DNA of 64,000 bases, taken from the NCBI GenBank assembly GCA_021495925.1, contig JAKEKT010000065.1:147946-211945 (forward strand), read 5' to 3'. Position 1 is the first letter of the stretch. Each line of letters opens with the position of its first letter. The position numbers and the translations under genes are program-made. The notes beneath the pieces are model-generated. The model was given only the letters and a program-made list of their open reading frames with translations. It had not been told where the DNA came from and did not search any database. Below, piece by piece: positions 34,722 to 47,232 of the stretch. Source of the stretch: Diplodia intermedia (Eukaryota > Ascomycota > Dothideomycetes > Botryosphaeriales > Botryosphaeriaceae).

Positions 34722-36366
34722 CTACAACCCCATCCACATGGCAACCCCCAACGCGACGACCAGCCCAAACACTCCACCCTTGCTGGGAGCTTGCACGGGT
34801 CCCGCGGCGGCGCTGTCGCCATGGATGCCGAGCAGCTCGTCCTGGGTGCCGAAGGTGACGTTCTGCGGGATGGAAGCGTTGTAGCAGCGACCGTTCTCGA
34901 TGTCCAGGCCGGTCAGGTCATCAGGCACCTTGAAGAACATGTACATCTGCTGGTTGAGGTCCTTGAAGCCCGACGTGTCGTAGGGGAACTTGTCGTCATC
35001 CGTGGCCGACGTGTTGCGGAGGAAGATGCACTGCACCTGGCCGGGATACTCGTGCGCCAGCGCCGGGTAGTCCTTCATAATGTCCGAGTTGGAAGTGTCG
35101 GCCATAAGGATGAACTTGCGCTCTGGGAAGGTCTGGAAGATCTTGTCCAGCAGGAACTTGCGGATGCTGAGGGTGGCCGAGACGTCGGAGAAGTTGAGGG
35201 GCCGAGTGTCAAAGCTACCACCCGGGTACGTCTTGTAGATGAAATCCATGTAGTTCCTCGTGACCTGCTCCGGAGTAGTGGTCAAGTAATGGAAATGCAT
35301 ATCCGGTAGAGACCTGGACCAGTTGGCATAAATGTCCGGCATATTCATCCACTGCGTAAACGGCCGAGCGAAAGAATTCAGCAGGCCCTCCTTCGGCTGG
35401 TAGATCTTGGTGACGCGCAGGATGTCGTCGACATCGCTGATGATGGTCAATCCTTGCGGAGGCACCAAATATGCGGTTGCGTTTCCCAGAGTGGCGTTGT
35501 CGGCATAGACATTGAGGCGCTGGATTTTACTGGTCTCGTTGCCGGCAGTAAGGCCCCCAGTGGTGTTGGCGATAGGCAAGAAGACGTCGAAATCGCCTTC
35601 GGCCGTAGTGTTGTAGGGAAGGGAAAGCGTCTGGTTTCCGCCAGAGGGCGTCACAGCGCCGCCGCCGCCAGGTTCGCCATCGCCGCCGGCGCTCGGGGCG
35701 GGCTCCAGATGCACCTTCACCGACTCGTTGCCCTGTTGCACGATGAAAATTTCGGCAGTCAAGTTGCGAGCCTGGTCCTGCTGCGACGCTGGCAGATCCT
35801 CGATATCTGTGCCAATGAGGAAGACATTGGCCAAATCGTTCAACTTTTCCTGAGAGGTGTTTGGCTGTTTGTAAACATTGCCGTGGAAACGGACGTTCCA
35901 GCCCTGATCGGTCCAGTTGCCATAAGGGGGGACGTTGAGAACTTGCGTCGGCAGCGCGGCCAGCTGGCTGTCGTTGAGGCCGAGCGAGCTCTGCACAGCG
36001 GAGCCAGAGGGGAAGTCCTGGAAGAAATTGGCGACACCTGCAGCGCTGTCAGTACTGTGCAACGGAAGGCCAATGGCAGGGCAGCAGACCTTCGGTAACG
36101 TAGTTGGGAATATTGGAGCCTAGGGCAGTAAGGGCCGAGTCTACACCACTTTTGATATCGTCCAGCAAATCGCGGCGCTCGAGATAGGTGCGAGTAGCTT
36201 CATTGAGAGCGGGCGAGGGCGTGATGCGCGGATCGGCGACATCGATTGGACGCTGTCCTAGAGGAGCGGCTGGCCCTCCAGTAGCGGCAGGGACTGGGGC
36301 TGGGACGGCAGCAGCGAGTGCATACGCGTCCAGGGCGGCGAGCAGCAGGGTTGAAGTGCGGATCAT
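34722..36366 (-). CDS. Secreted, GPI-type APP1-domain (DUF2183) phosphatidate-phosphatase-like protein
   Basis: Exons 36366-36090 and 36037-34722 (52 bp intron) encode 530 residues. An N-terminal signal peptide (MIRTSTLLLAALDAYALAAA) and a C-terminal hydrophobic tail after a small-residue stretch (GGVFGLVVALGVAMW) predict a GPI-anchored surface protein. Many NxS/T sequons fit glycosylation. The APP1 catalytic domain begins at TIISDVDDILRVTKIY, followed by PDMHFHYLTTTPEQ, YPGGSFDTRPLNFSD and FPERKFILMADTSNSD. Yeast App1 is a Mg-dependent phosphatidate phosphatase whose active site is DxDxT; here the equivalent position is Ile (DVDDI), so activity is uncertain although both Asp residues remain. 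Secretion contrasts with actin-patch App1, implying a different role. Confidence 0.85.
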
Positions 36367-37490
36367 GGTGTAAGGCTGGGTGCGCAGGCCAGGCTGCTAT
36401 CTCGAATGGAGTAGGATGGTGGAGATCTTTAAAGGCCTGCGGCGAGCACACAAACGACGTCGACGTCCGCGCGAAAGTAATGCGGAGAGCTCGTGCCCGG
36501 CAGCTGGCTGAGACGGGGGAGACGGGGAATCGCGACAGAGAAAATGAGACTGCAAACGAGAGGAGTTTGTTGTGCAGGAGGTAACCAGGCGGCAGCAGGC
36601 AGGGTTCACGGCAGGAGCCCGCCTCCCCTTCCACGCGCATGCAAAACTGGGCCACGGCGGCTGCGCGAGTGACGTCACGCTGGAGTTGGACGCCAGAACA
36701 CGATACGCCGCCACGCCCATTGGCTGCGCCTCGCCGCCACGGCTGGCGGCTCGGAGCAGCCGCCCGCCTTCATGCTCGCTTTCCAGCCTCTGGTGCTGGT
36801 GGCTGCGGTTCCGCATGTCGAGCCGTCGCGGCTGGGTTTTTGCAGCGTTGGCGAGATCGACGGCCAGAGTGGGGCCTGCGATCAGCGCCGCTGCCGGTTG
36901 CCCGCCCGCTCGACACCCCCGCTCCTGCCGGCCTTGGAATCCATCGTCTGCTCCTTGTACACGATACACACAGTGCGCATCCAAGTACTGCACCGGACTG
37001 CGTCTTGTTGTTTTATCGCCCTGTTGCTAAGGAAACCCGTCAAGTTGTGTGACCCTCCGACGTTTCAGCCGTCAAAGCTTAATCTATCCCTCACCCTCCC
37101 GCACGCGCCTCGTAAAGGACATGGCTGGATCGCAAGGCGCGAATAGTCGTGGGAGCACGTCTCAAAGTCCCCGCTTCTCCCAATCCTTACTTAAAGTCCT
37201 ATGAAACAAAGGCAGCCGGCCAGCAGCCTCACAGTCCTGAATGGATTGGTAAGCGTGGAGCATGGCGTCAGCCTCGTTAACCACTGGTCTTTGCACTGGC
37301 CCTGGGCAAAATGGTTGGAGAAGGCGCATTTCATTTCAGCACCGCCGCATTCCAAATTCGGTAGATACAGAGAACAGTAACAGAGGGAAGAGACCGACCG
37401 ATACTGCGACGCATAGAACGAGAAAGCATTAAGCCAGGCAGAACAACACACTTCCAACTCGCCGTCAAAGGAAACATCCCCCCCAACACC
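36367..37490. promoter_or_regulatory. Promoter region of the APP1-domain gene and 3' flank of alcohol oxidase
   Basis: 1.12 kb between two minus-strand genes. No clear TATA box, RNA gene or repeat recognised. Confidence 0.45.
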
Positions 37491-39816
37491 TCACAGCCTG
37501 GAGAGGTGGGTGACCTCCCTCGGGGCGTGGTAGTTCGGCACCTTCATGTCGAGCGCGGAGCCGCTGTAGCCCAAGTCCTCGCCCGTGAGCACGGCGCACT
37601 TCTCGCCGATGAGCAGGGCGGTCGAGTACGTGTTGCAGCCGACGTTGTCGGGGCAGATGGACAGGTCCGCCACCTTGAGGCCGCGCACGCCGTGGACGTT
37701 GAGCCGCTCGTCGACGACGCCGTGCTTGATGATGCTGTTGCCGCCGCGCGGGCCCATGGAGCAGGTGCCCAGCGAGTGCCACGTCGTCTCGACGTGGCGC
37801 TTGACCCACTCCTCGATGGCGTCGAGGTCGTCCTTGCTGTACTCGAGGTCGTCGCGCAGGCCCTGGCACGCCGAGTTGAGGTAGGTCGGCGCCGTCTCCT
37901 TGGCCGCCTCGAGCGGCCGGCTCCACGACCCGTGCTGGATGCCCGCCGAGATGTGGTCGGGCCCGGCGTACGCCTTGGTGTTGGCGAGGTCGAGGTCTTG
38001 GGCGCGCGCGGTCGAGTCGTACGAGAAGAAGGGGTGCATGGCCGTGACCTCGCCGGCGTAGGCCTTCATGCGGCGCGCCGTCTCGCGCGACTTGATGTAG
38101 CCCCAGATCATGGGCGCCATGTCGCGGCGGTCGTTCATGAAGCCAGCGTCGAAGTCGGGTGCCTCATACGGGTTGGGCGACACGATGTGCGTCGAGCCGC
38201 GCGAGAAGGGGTACTCGAGGAAGTGGAACATGGTGAAGAACTTGCCCGGCGGCATCAGCATGTGGTCGCCGAACCAGCCTGAGATGACCGAGTAGTGCAT
38301 CACCGGCTTGTCCGGCTTGTCCTTGAAGTAGCTCTCCCACCCGGACCGGAACTCTGGGCATGGCCAGGTGTCCATCCACTTAAGCTCCTCTTCCGTCGGC
38401 CGGATCTTAACGCCGGCCTCGATGCCGTTAGTCGCCAGCGGACCCGTGCCGTTGATGTTCCTGGCGACCATGTTAGCTGCTGCGGATCGGGGACTGATGT
38501 GTGGCTGATAACACGAACCATTGGTCAATGACCTTCTGCTGGACAATGGGATCGCCGCGGACGAAGTCGTCGAACGAGTCGGTCTCGGGCGTCGCCCGGT
38601 AGGGGGCGAATGTCAGGTAGTGGTCTTGGAAGTTCAGACCCACACCAGGCAGGTTCACGAGGGGCTTGACGCCGGCCTTGCGGAGCTTCTCAGGGTCACC
38701 TAATGCGCTGTCAGTGGTCTTGGACTGAGGGGAGGGCACACGTGGTAAGCGTTACCGATGCCAGAGCGCTGGAGGATAAGTGGCGAGCTCAGAGTACCGC
38801 CGCTGACGATGATTTGTTTGCGAGCCCGGTAGATCTTAGGCTCGTGCTTCTGCTTGGGGTGCAATGGCTTGGAGGGCAGGGTCTGAACGCCCACTGCCTG
38901 GTCGCCATCCAGAATGACCTTGTCGATCTTGGTGTTGCAGACAAGATGCAAGTTCTGGTGGACAGACCGAGTGCTGTGGATGTATGCGTGTGCCGAGTCG
39001 GACCGGCGACCAGTGTCACTGCAATCAATCAGTATCGAAGTGGGGTTGAGCTTCGGTGTCATCGTACCGGTTGATCCACTTCAGCCAGTGCTCAGCACCG
39101 TGGCCGGTCACAAGGTCTTGGAGATCGTCGGTGGTAGGAATGCCCTGGGACTCGGTGGCGCGCAGGAAGTCCTGCATGATCGGGTACGTGTAATTGCCGA
39201 AAGAAACCTTGATCGGGCCCTCGAATCCGTGCAGATCCCGGTTCTGCGCTGGAGAAATTGTCAGCACGAGTGTCAACACGAGGTCCTGAGCCGAACTTAC
39301 ATGCTCGCTGGTACGTCTCGTGCTTCTTCATCAATGGAATCAGCTCCTTGGTGGTCCAGCCCTTGGCCTGGAAGTCATCGTAATCGGAGGCAGAGGCACG
39401 CGTATACATCATGAAGTTAATGCTGCTGCCACCGCCCAGGATGTTGGCGCAGGGAACGATGGCACGACGGCCACCCAGCCATTCCGAAGGCCGCGAGTAG
39501 TAGAACGAAGCGGTCTTGCTGTCCAGCTTCATGTTCCTCGGGTAGATTCCAGGCCGGAACACCCTGCAAGGGTCAGGGATTTTATCAAGTTGTTGAGTAT
39601 CAGATAAGGACTCACCATGGATCGTTCAAATTGCTCTCACCACCCTCGATGAGCATCACCTGAAGGTTGTGGTCGAGGTTGGCCAGACGGCCGGCGACGA
39701 CACAGCTGTGCGAAGCGTGTCAGCAGTTGGAGTGTCTCTCAGTCTCTCCAGTCTTGGACGTACCCGCATGATCCGCCGCCGCACACAATGATATCGACCT
39801 CGTCAGGAATCGTCAT
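37491..39816 (-). CDS. Peroxisomal alcohol (methanol) oxidase, GMC family
   Basis: Seven exons: 39816-39764, 39705-39616, 39563-39301, 39248-39068, 39018-38756, 38699-38519 and 38460-37491; 666 residues, close to yeast AOX (663). It is an FAD enzyme oxidising short primary alcohols to aldehydes with H2O2 release. The FAD loop GGGSCG is at 13-18. GMC signatures include ANILGGGSSINFMMYTRAS and the segment around PLILQRSGIG. The catalytic pair is His572 (TTWHSLGTCSMGP) and Asn620 (CPDNVGCNTYSTA). The C-terminus is SRL, a PTS1 peroxisomal signal; yeast AOX uses a different tripeptide. Exon 6 joins exon 7 as DQW-NINGTGPLATNG. The start ATG precedes the dinucleotide-binding strand by only 10 residues, as in the family. 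Confidence 0.93.
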
Positions 39817-42605
39817 CTTGACCAAAGGGCCAATGGCCAGTTTGAGAACACAATGTGGAAAAAGGAAAAAAGTGAATCCACAGCCTCAGGCGAAGAAGGG
39901 TTGGATTCAGCGCCTCCAGAGCGTGATGGAGAAGAGTACAGAGGAGAGGACGGGCATATTTATCCCCTCCCTGACCCCGCATCATCGACCTTCGGGACAG
40001 TGGAAGGAAGCAGTGGCTGACGAGTCTCCGGTTTCGAGACTTGTGGATCCGGGGAGCCGTTGCCCGCAAAGCCTCCAGCGGTCTGGGCAACAGCGCCTGA
40101 CGCGTGGGGTTCCTGCAAGTGCCATGGGTGCCGGTGTTCGTATGGATAGCGCCCCCCCGCTTGGGGTGCAGGGCTAGTGTCGGGTCTAAGCAACGCGATC
40201 CCCAATTGGAGAGGGCTGGGAATAGGAGCTGTCGGATGGCGATACGCTTGCAGTATGACGATACGTACCCGCCAGAAAGTGACCGGCACGTTGCGGTTGG
40301 TGGACGCTGAGTGATTTTCTCGGCGGCTGGCTTGTGGATGCAGAGGAGGTGGAGCCGGAGCAGGCATCCAGCTGGAAGATTAGCTCCGCCTTGCCATGTT
40401 CCCAGGCCGCCTCGCAGAGGTCCAGGGCGGAAAACGTGTACTTCTCCGCATGGCTTAGCCACCTATCCGGAAGGACGGAAAACCCCAACAGCATGCATGG
40501 AATTGGCGAAAAAACCCACACAGACCCCACGAGGGAGACGGCTGCATGTGTGTGCTCCAGGACGAAGGTGGCAACGGCGGGTCGAGCAGCGCCCAGGAGA
40601 GACCAGACGTGGGGCAATGGAGTGGTCAGGGTACCACCACCCCCGCCCGAGCTACTTACGGCGATACATAGCCTCAACCGTGTCATGCAGCTTGCAGTGA
40701 TAGACCGTTCCTCACACGCGTCACCATGTGCTAGTGCCTCAACGTGGGAGGTCGCCGCCAGCCACCCGCCCCCGCTTACTCTATTTCCCCGCAAAACGCT
40801 AGGACCGCCGATATCCATCCGTTTTTGGATGGCATCAAGGGGGCGGCTTGACCTTCTTCGTGCCGCTACCCTTAGAGTCGAGTGAGAGAGCACTGTGGAT
40901 GCTATCAGGCGAGCGCCTCGCGCAGAGTATGCGAGTTCGCGGGTGACAAATTCGATACCGGCGCCATGCTGAGGTGTGGGGTAAAGGTCAATGCCTGCAG
41001 ACAACGCGGGGAAGAATCCCTGTCGCTGCGCCCATACCCGCCCATAGCGGAAGCGCAAAGACTCCGGCCGCTGCGTGCCGCATTGCTTCGAGTCAAGACG
41101 CTGTCGGCCTCCTGCACCTCCCCTACTTCCACCGCACACTTGGCGAGGGGAGGCCGCAGATCACCAGGTTGCACTTGGGAATCGAGATGCCAAAAAGAAC
41201 CTGAAGTTTTGTCAGAAGGCAAGAACCACCCAGGTTGCTGATCGGCTGATAATCGTTTCTGCCGGAGAGCCGGAGGCGCGCGGCTAGCCCCTTATGTGGT
41301 CCGCTGCTCTTGACTGGCTCCCGGCCACCGGCGGACTGTTGAAAAGCCTCCGTTGGGAAGCGCGCCTCCTTTCGTCTGTGCTGTACGGAGGGTGACCCGG
41401 ATCTGATCCGATCAGCTGAATGCAGCTCCCGGATCTTCCGGAGTGTGTTTCCCGCTTGTCATGGACGCTGTATGCTGTACATCGATGGTACCTGTACGGT
41501 TGCAAGCTGTCCCTTCTCACGGTTCGCTCCAGGGTGGCACGTTGTGCTTATGCACATTTCCCATGGTAATGGGAACTCTGCTGCTCAACCCCGGCTGTCG
41601 GGCAAAGGCAGCTGTGAGCTTACATTGACCACGGCGCCTTTCTGTTCGGTGGCTCTGGGCCTTTAAATCGCCGGCAAGCTCCATGAGTCGACATCCTCAC
41701 CGAGCCCAGCCTCGCGTCGCGTTGTTGGCTGAGCGCCCCTCCGATAGCAAGGCATGCAGCGATTCTGCACCCCTGTAACGAGGAACGGCAGTTGGAACTC
41801 CGAGAGATTGGCTGCATCCGATGGCCGGGGTATCGCTGATCCATTCATGTTAGGTCTCCGCACGGCACGAGTAAGCAACAGGGTCCAGGTCGGGCGGGGC
41901 AGAAGTAGGAGCATGTTCGTGGCCTTGATACAGTCGGTGTGCCAGTTGAAGCCATCTCGACATGCATGTCGCTGCGAACCAAGGAAAACCAGCTGCTATA
42001 GCAGTTGTAAATGCATCACCCCCTTGCAGATAACAAGAGCCTGGTGAATGGCGGTACGCTTCAAGTTGAAGAAAGTCCCATGCTCAAGGCAGGCAAGCGC
42101 AAACACGAAAGGAGTGCAGCAGTCGCTAGAGGGCCTCAAAGCGGCACAAGGTTCACCTTCCGGTGATCCGTTGACTCCTTCATTGGCAAGCGGATCGTCG
42201 GGCTAGTTTGAACGCCTTTCCCCCACGAGAAAAGGTGCAGGTGGCAAGAATTCCCGCGAGCTCGCAGGCTTTTGGCTTCAGCTCAGGCAGTAGCGGAGAG
42301 AGTTGCTTGTGACGACCCGGTGCCTGGATACGTGTAAGCTGAAGGGGTCATCTGCGCGAAGATCAAGACCCATTTTGTGCAGGAGAATGCTTTGATGGAG
42401 GGCGGGGACGAATGGCCAAACTCGGCCGGCCAATTATCGACAACGTGAGAGCCGGATTATTTTCTGGTCTCTAATGCAGGGTGGCAGCCCAGAAAGTGTG
42501 CCGGGCTGCATCCATGTTTGAGGTGCCCAAAGTGTTGGGCAAATTGTGTGCCTCAGGCATGCGTGCAACAGGGGAATCAGAGTTTGGGATGGCAGCTACT
42601 AGCCT
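39817..42605. other. Gene-poor region left of MITE copy 1
   Basis: 2.8 kb, including the alcohol oxidase promoter. The longest open frame (minus, 40186-41139) has a GTG start, biased composition and no domain, and is not accepted. No RNA gene seen. Confidence 0.5.
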
Positions 42606-42607
42606 TA

Positions 42608-42805
42608 CAGCCCCCTCTCGCAGCCGATGGCTAGCGCGAAGAATAGCAGAACATGGCGTAACTATGCCTTAGCTCGTTCTTAGAGAGAGAAAAAAACAAT
42701 ACGTAGGTAGTTAATTCGACATTCTCGTCCGGACGATAGCTTCAACTACCCATGACATGAGCAAAAAACAGATCCACGCTAGCCATCGGCTGCGCGAAGG
42801 AGCTG
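42608..42805. mobile_element. MITE copy 1 (TA-flanked, 198 bp)
   Basis: Ends are ~30 bp terminal inverted repeats beginning CAGCCCCCTCTCGCAGCCGA on the left and, read inward on the other strand, CAGCTCCTTCGCGCAGCCGA on the right. They continue identically through TGGCTAGCG. The element is bounded by TA on each side (42606-42607 and 42806-42807), the target duplication of Tc1/mariner and pogo/Fot1 transposases. It has no coding capacity. Left and right arms match copy 2 (48169-48402) almost base for base, but the core 42711-42743 is inverted relative to it. Confidence 0.9.
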
Positions 42806-42807
42806 TA

Positions 42808-43989
42808 CTTTGCCCTTCGACCGTGACTTGGCTCTCGGAATTTTAGCTGCTTACCGTCTGGCTGTTTTTGCAAGGTGTGGATCACTTACTAGGCTACTTA
42901 CTGCGCACGCTCAATGCTCACTGAGAGCAGTGGATCGGACCTCAGATCTGGAGCCGACAAAAGATGGCATGCACTGTGCTACGAGAGGTTGAGTACGAAC
43001 CTAGGTGCGTATCGGCAATCGGAACAACAAGGGCCGATCTAGTGCCGTTGAAACTCGGCGAAGTCTCTGTGACCCATACGCATGAAGCAGCTCCCGCTGT
43101 CGCTGAGACTGATGGCGGTCCCCGAGCCGACGGCTGCTCGTGGGAGGATTGTCCGCATTGGGAGGCTGCGAACGGGCCGAAAGCAACGAGAGAGCCGCAA
43201 GGCCAACGGCATGTTTGTTCGATCGAAACATGGCCGTTGAGATCTGAAACGGCATGACGCGGTAGCGGGGAAGCGGACCGGGACAATGGACATGGACATG
43301 TTTTTTGTGTTGCGACTTCCGGGGCAGCGGTGCTGAGAGCTGTTGGGTCCCAATGGCGGTTCAAGGGCCGAGCGGTGGGCGTGTCGTGCTCGGAGATGAC
43401 GAGCTGGCATCAAGCGCGGCGGTAGTGTGCGGTCGGCTGGCGGGCGAGCGTGCATGGCGCGAGGCCAGCCGGTCCACCCGGGGCTGTCTCAGGTAGAGCA
43501 TGTGCAAACAGCAGCGACAACAAGCCACGAAGCCAGCGGCAACGACGCGAACGGACGGCAGCGCAGGCGCGGTGGTGAGGCGCGAGGGACGACGAGGCAG
43601 CGAGCGCGGGCTGGGCGGGGCGCCCAAGCGGTTGCGGCAGCCGGGCCGGCGGTCGGCAGCCAAGGGGTCTTTAGGGCTGAGGCGGGGACCGTTTCCTGTG
43701 ACGTTGATGTCCATCTGCCACAGACCACCTGCTTTGCATCGCCGTCCCTCCTGGCCCGCGCTGACTGCCGCTGTCGTATAGCTGGCTCCTGGCCCGCCCG
43801 GTCCCTGGACACTCGCTCTATTCTTCCACCCTCCAGCCCGTCGACACGTTGGCCCGCAGAGGCTTCCCCGCCTACCTCCTCCACCACCTCAAGCCCCGAG
43901 CGACCGCGCTCCCCACCGCCGCCCTTGCCAAGCAGTCGCAGCCTTGGTTCGACAAGCTCCAGGGTCGCGGGGGCCCACTTGGCGAGAAG
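42808..43989. promoter_or_regulatory. Upstream region of the DDHD gene
   Basis: 1.2 kb, GC-rich toward the gene. The frame of the DDHD protein is open but ATG-less from 43783. No other feature seen. Confidence 0.4.
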
Positions 43990-46900
43990 ATGACCGCGCC
44001 GGACGCGAGGCCTTCAGGCTCCTACCTTGCTGCCGGCATCAACGCCATCTCGCCCTGGGGTTCGCGCAACCAGACCCCCCAGACCCATCCCGCCCCCGAC
44101 GCAGGCGAGCCGCAGCCTCCCGAGCTCAATCTGACCCAGCAGAGCAGAGGCGCCGACCATACCGTGACACACAGGCATCGCCTGAGCTTGAAGAAGTATC
44201 CGAGGGACTGCCCGCCGCTGAGCGTACAGTGGTTCCATGCTGTCGACATCCCCAAGAGGAAAGCTCTGGTCTTTGCCAACAGTGCTTCGAGGTCGGACAA
44301 GCCGCCGCTGCCGAAGAAATGGAACCCCTTCTCTACCTGCGACTCGCGCGCGCTCGAGGCCACCTTTCAGAAGATCTGTGACGAGGCTGAGGAGGCTGAG
44401 CGCAAGAAACTGCAAAACCAGGGAGCTGGTCCGGCGCAGAAGGAGCAACCTGAGCAGTGGCAGATCAAGGAGCGCAATGTGCGCTGGGAGAGATCGGAGC
44501 CAAACGGTGCGCTCAAGGCCAAAGTCCCTGTAAACGAAGACTTCCTCTTCGACGTGGACGTCGAGGAGCGCGAGTTGGCTCCCGCGTACTGGATCGGTGC
44601 AGTCTACGACGTGCGGAGAGGCACATGGTTCTACCAAGGTACTGTCTTTTCGGAAGAGTCGAGCGTCTGAATGTCCTAACCCTTCTGAGCAGAGGGCACC
44701 ACCCTTCGGCCTTGCGACGAGAATCTAGCAAATCAGCTAGAGGAGGGCTATATCAAGATAAAACCCTGGCGCTTCGCCAAGCAGGAACGACCGCGCTCCG
44801 AATCGCAGCCCAAAACGCGTCCCACCTCCATGCCACCCGGCGAAGACCCGAACAAATCTACGAAGGGGATCCAACGGTCCGCGACGACTGCCTCAGCCTC
44901 AGGGGATTCTGGGCCGGACTCGGCGCCTGAGAGCTCGGCACTCGAGCCCAATGACTCCCCGGCGCCGGAACCACCAAAGACTCACCGATTGTTCGGGGCT
45001 CACATGAACTCTGTTGTCACTTATCAGGACTCGACTACCGCATGGCTTCTCACCGATGATTTTCTTTCGCGCATGAGCAGCACTATGTACCAACGGTTCG
45101 CTGGAGGTGGCCACTTCGCAGGTATCAAGCTCATCCGTGGCTATGTAGACCTCAAAGCCGAGAAAGAGAAGGAAAAGGAAAAGGCCAAGAAGAAGTCTGC
45201 GAAGGATGAGAAAGATGACAAGGATGCCAGCACAGACGCCAAGACCGAGCCATCGTCGAAGCTGGAGCCAAAAGCTGTGGAGACGTCTTCTGGGGAACAG
45301 AGTGAAGTGGAAGAAACGCCTTCTCACGCTCGTCGCCGGACACTCGAGCGCCAGATGTCCAACCTGATGGCTTCTACAGACCCCCAGGATCTCGAAAAAC
45401 AAGAGGAAGAGGTACGCAAACGCGCCGAGAGGGAGATTCGGGAGGACTACAAGGAGCAGGAAGGAGAAGAGCAAGGCCGCGAAATTGAACATCTTCTGCT
45501 CGTGACCCACGGCATTGGCCAACGACTGGGCATGAGGATGGAGTCTGTCAATTTCGTCCACGACGTCAACACTCTTCGCAAGACTTTAAAGTCGGTATAT
45601 GCCGGCTCGGCAGATTTGCAGGCGTTGAACGGAGAGGTCGATAAACTACCCAAGAACTGCCGCGTGCAGGTCTTGCCAATCGTCTGGCGCCATCTCCTCG
45701 ACTTCCCCAAGCAAAGCCTGAAGCACAACCGGCGCGAATTCGATCTTGGAGACGCTCATTCTATCGAGGACGATGAGTATCCCAGTCTGGAAAACATCAC
45801 GGTGGAGGGAGTTCCAGCCGTGCGAAACCTGATAACTGACCTCGCCTTGGATGTCCTTCTCTATCAAAGTCCTGCTTACAAAAGCCACATTTCCCGGATT
45901 GTTCTCCAGGAGTGCAACAGGATCTACAAGCTCTTCAAGGATCGAAATCCCGAGTTCAACGGCAAGGTCAGCCTTGTTGGACATTCTCTTGGGTCCGCCA
46001 TCATGTTCGATCTACTCTGCCAGCAGAAGGAGGAAAAGACCCGCGGGGAGCGTTACAAGCACCATCGGCGATCGGAAGACCTGAAACTAGACTTTGACGT
46101 GGAGGATTTCTATGCCCTCGGTTCACCCATCGGTCTATTCCAGATGCTCCACGGCAAGACTATCGCAGCCCGTATTTCGCAGAGTAAACTGCATTCTGAG
46201 ACCCAGATGCAGACGGACGATCCTTTCTTAGCGGACCCGGCCCGGCCTTCATCTTCAAGCCAAGAAAACCACTTTGAAATCACTACTTCCTCGCCGAAGT
46301 GTCAGCGCATCTTCAATGTCTTCCATCCCACTGATCCAATCAGCTATCGCCTCGAGCCTCTAATTTCTCCAGCCATGTCGGCATTGAAGCCTCAACCGCT
46401 TCCTTACACCAAAAAAGGCATCTTCGGCGCTCCTGTCGCTCAGGGTCTAACCGGCATAGGTGCACGCGTGGGGCAGAGTGTTTCCGGACTGTGGTCAAGT
46501 CTGAGCTCGGGCATCGCGAGCAGCCTGCTCAACCGAAGTCTTGGACTCACTGCAGATGATGCGTCTAAACTAGGCAACCCGATTGCCAGTCAATCTCGCG
46601 GCCCTCTGTCTGCCAACACGGGCAACGGCGCATCCAACCCAGCCATCTCCGCAACAGCGGCCGCAGCTTCTTTGCAGGAAAACAACAACGGCGCCGCCGC
46701 AGAAGCTGCGAACATGAACGATGACAAGAAGCGCAAGTTGGCGCAAAATCAACAGGGCGGCAGCTCTACAGACCCGACAACGACGCCAACCAAAGTCGAG
46801 ACCGGGGAAGACGGTCAGCATCCGCCAACGCTCATTGACTCGGAGCTGGAGACGTTGTACTCTGGCTTCGCAAAGGAGCGCGGCGACGCAGATGTCCGCG

Positions 46901-47232
46901 ACATCGGCGAGCAGCGCGAATGGCAGGAGATCGAGGAGCGCAGCCGCAAGCTGAGGCGCGAGGAGGCAAAGGTCCGGGCGTTGAACAGCAACGGGCGGGT
47001 GGATTACAGCATTCAGGAGTAAGTCAATATTTTGTCAAAACCCACAAAAGGGGCAAGCATGACTAACAGGAACCACAGGGGCGCTTTCGATATCTCCCTC
47101 CTTGCTAGTATCGCCTCACATCTGTCCTACTACGCCGACGAGGACGTCAGCCACTTCATGATCTCACAGCTGCTGGCTCGGCATCGCGTGCTGAAGAAGG
47201 CGAGGAGTGCGCCGGACTTCAACAAGCAGTGA
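43990..47232 (+). CDS. DDHD-domain phospholipase (phosphatidic-acid-preferring PLA1-like)
   Basis: Three exons: 43990-44638, 44693-47018 and 47079-47232; 1042 residues. The N-terminal region (PSGSYLAAGINAISPW, then LKKYPRDCPPLSVQWFHAVD) resembles the WWE-like leader of fungal DDHD proteins. A charged coiled-coil stretch (KEKEKEKAKKK) precedes the alpha/beta-hydrolase core. The nucleophile elbow is GHSLG with Ser648. The DDHD domain follows, with DFYALGSPIGLF, FNVFHPTDPISYRLEP and, across the last intron, RVDYSIQEG...SHLSYYADEDVSHF. Family members hydrolyse the sn-1 acyl chain of phosphatidic acid or related lipids at ER/Golgi membranes. The start is the first in-frame ATG. Two MITE copies flank the gene. 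Confidence 0.9.

Noticed and set aside
38470..38546. Open frame continuing upstream of the last alcohol oxidase exon
   Set aside because: The continuation is intron sequence. The exon junction DQW-NINGTGPL fits the family and keeps frame, while the read-through does not.
40186..41139. 317-codon minus-strand open frame upstream of alcohol oxidase
   Set aside because: Begins at GTG, has Ser/Arg/Gly-biased composition and no domain, and overlaps equally long frames on the other strand in GC-rich DNA.
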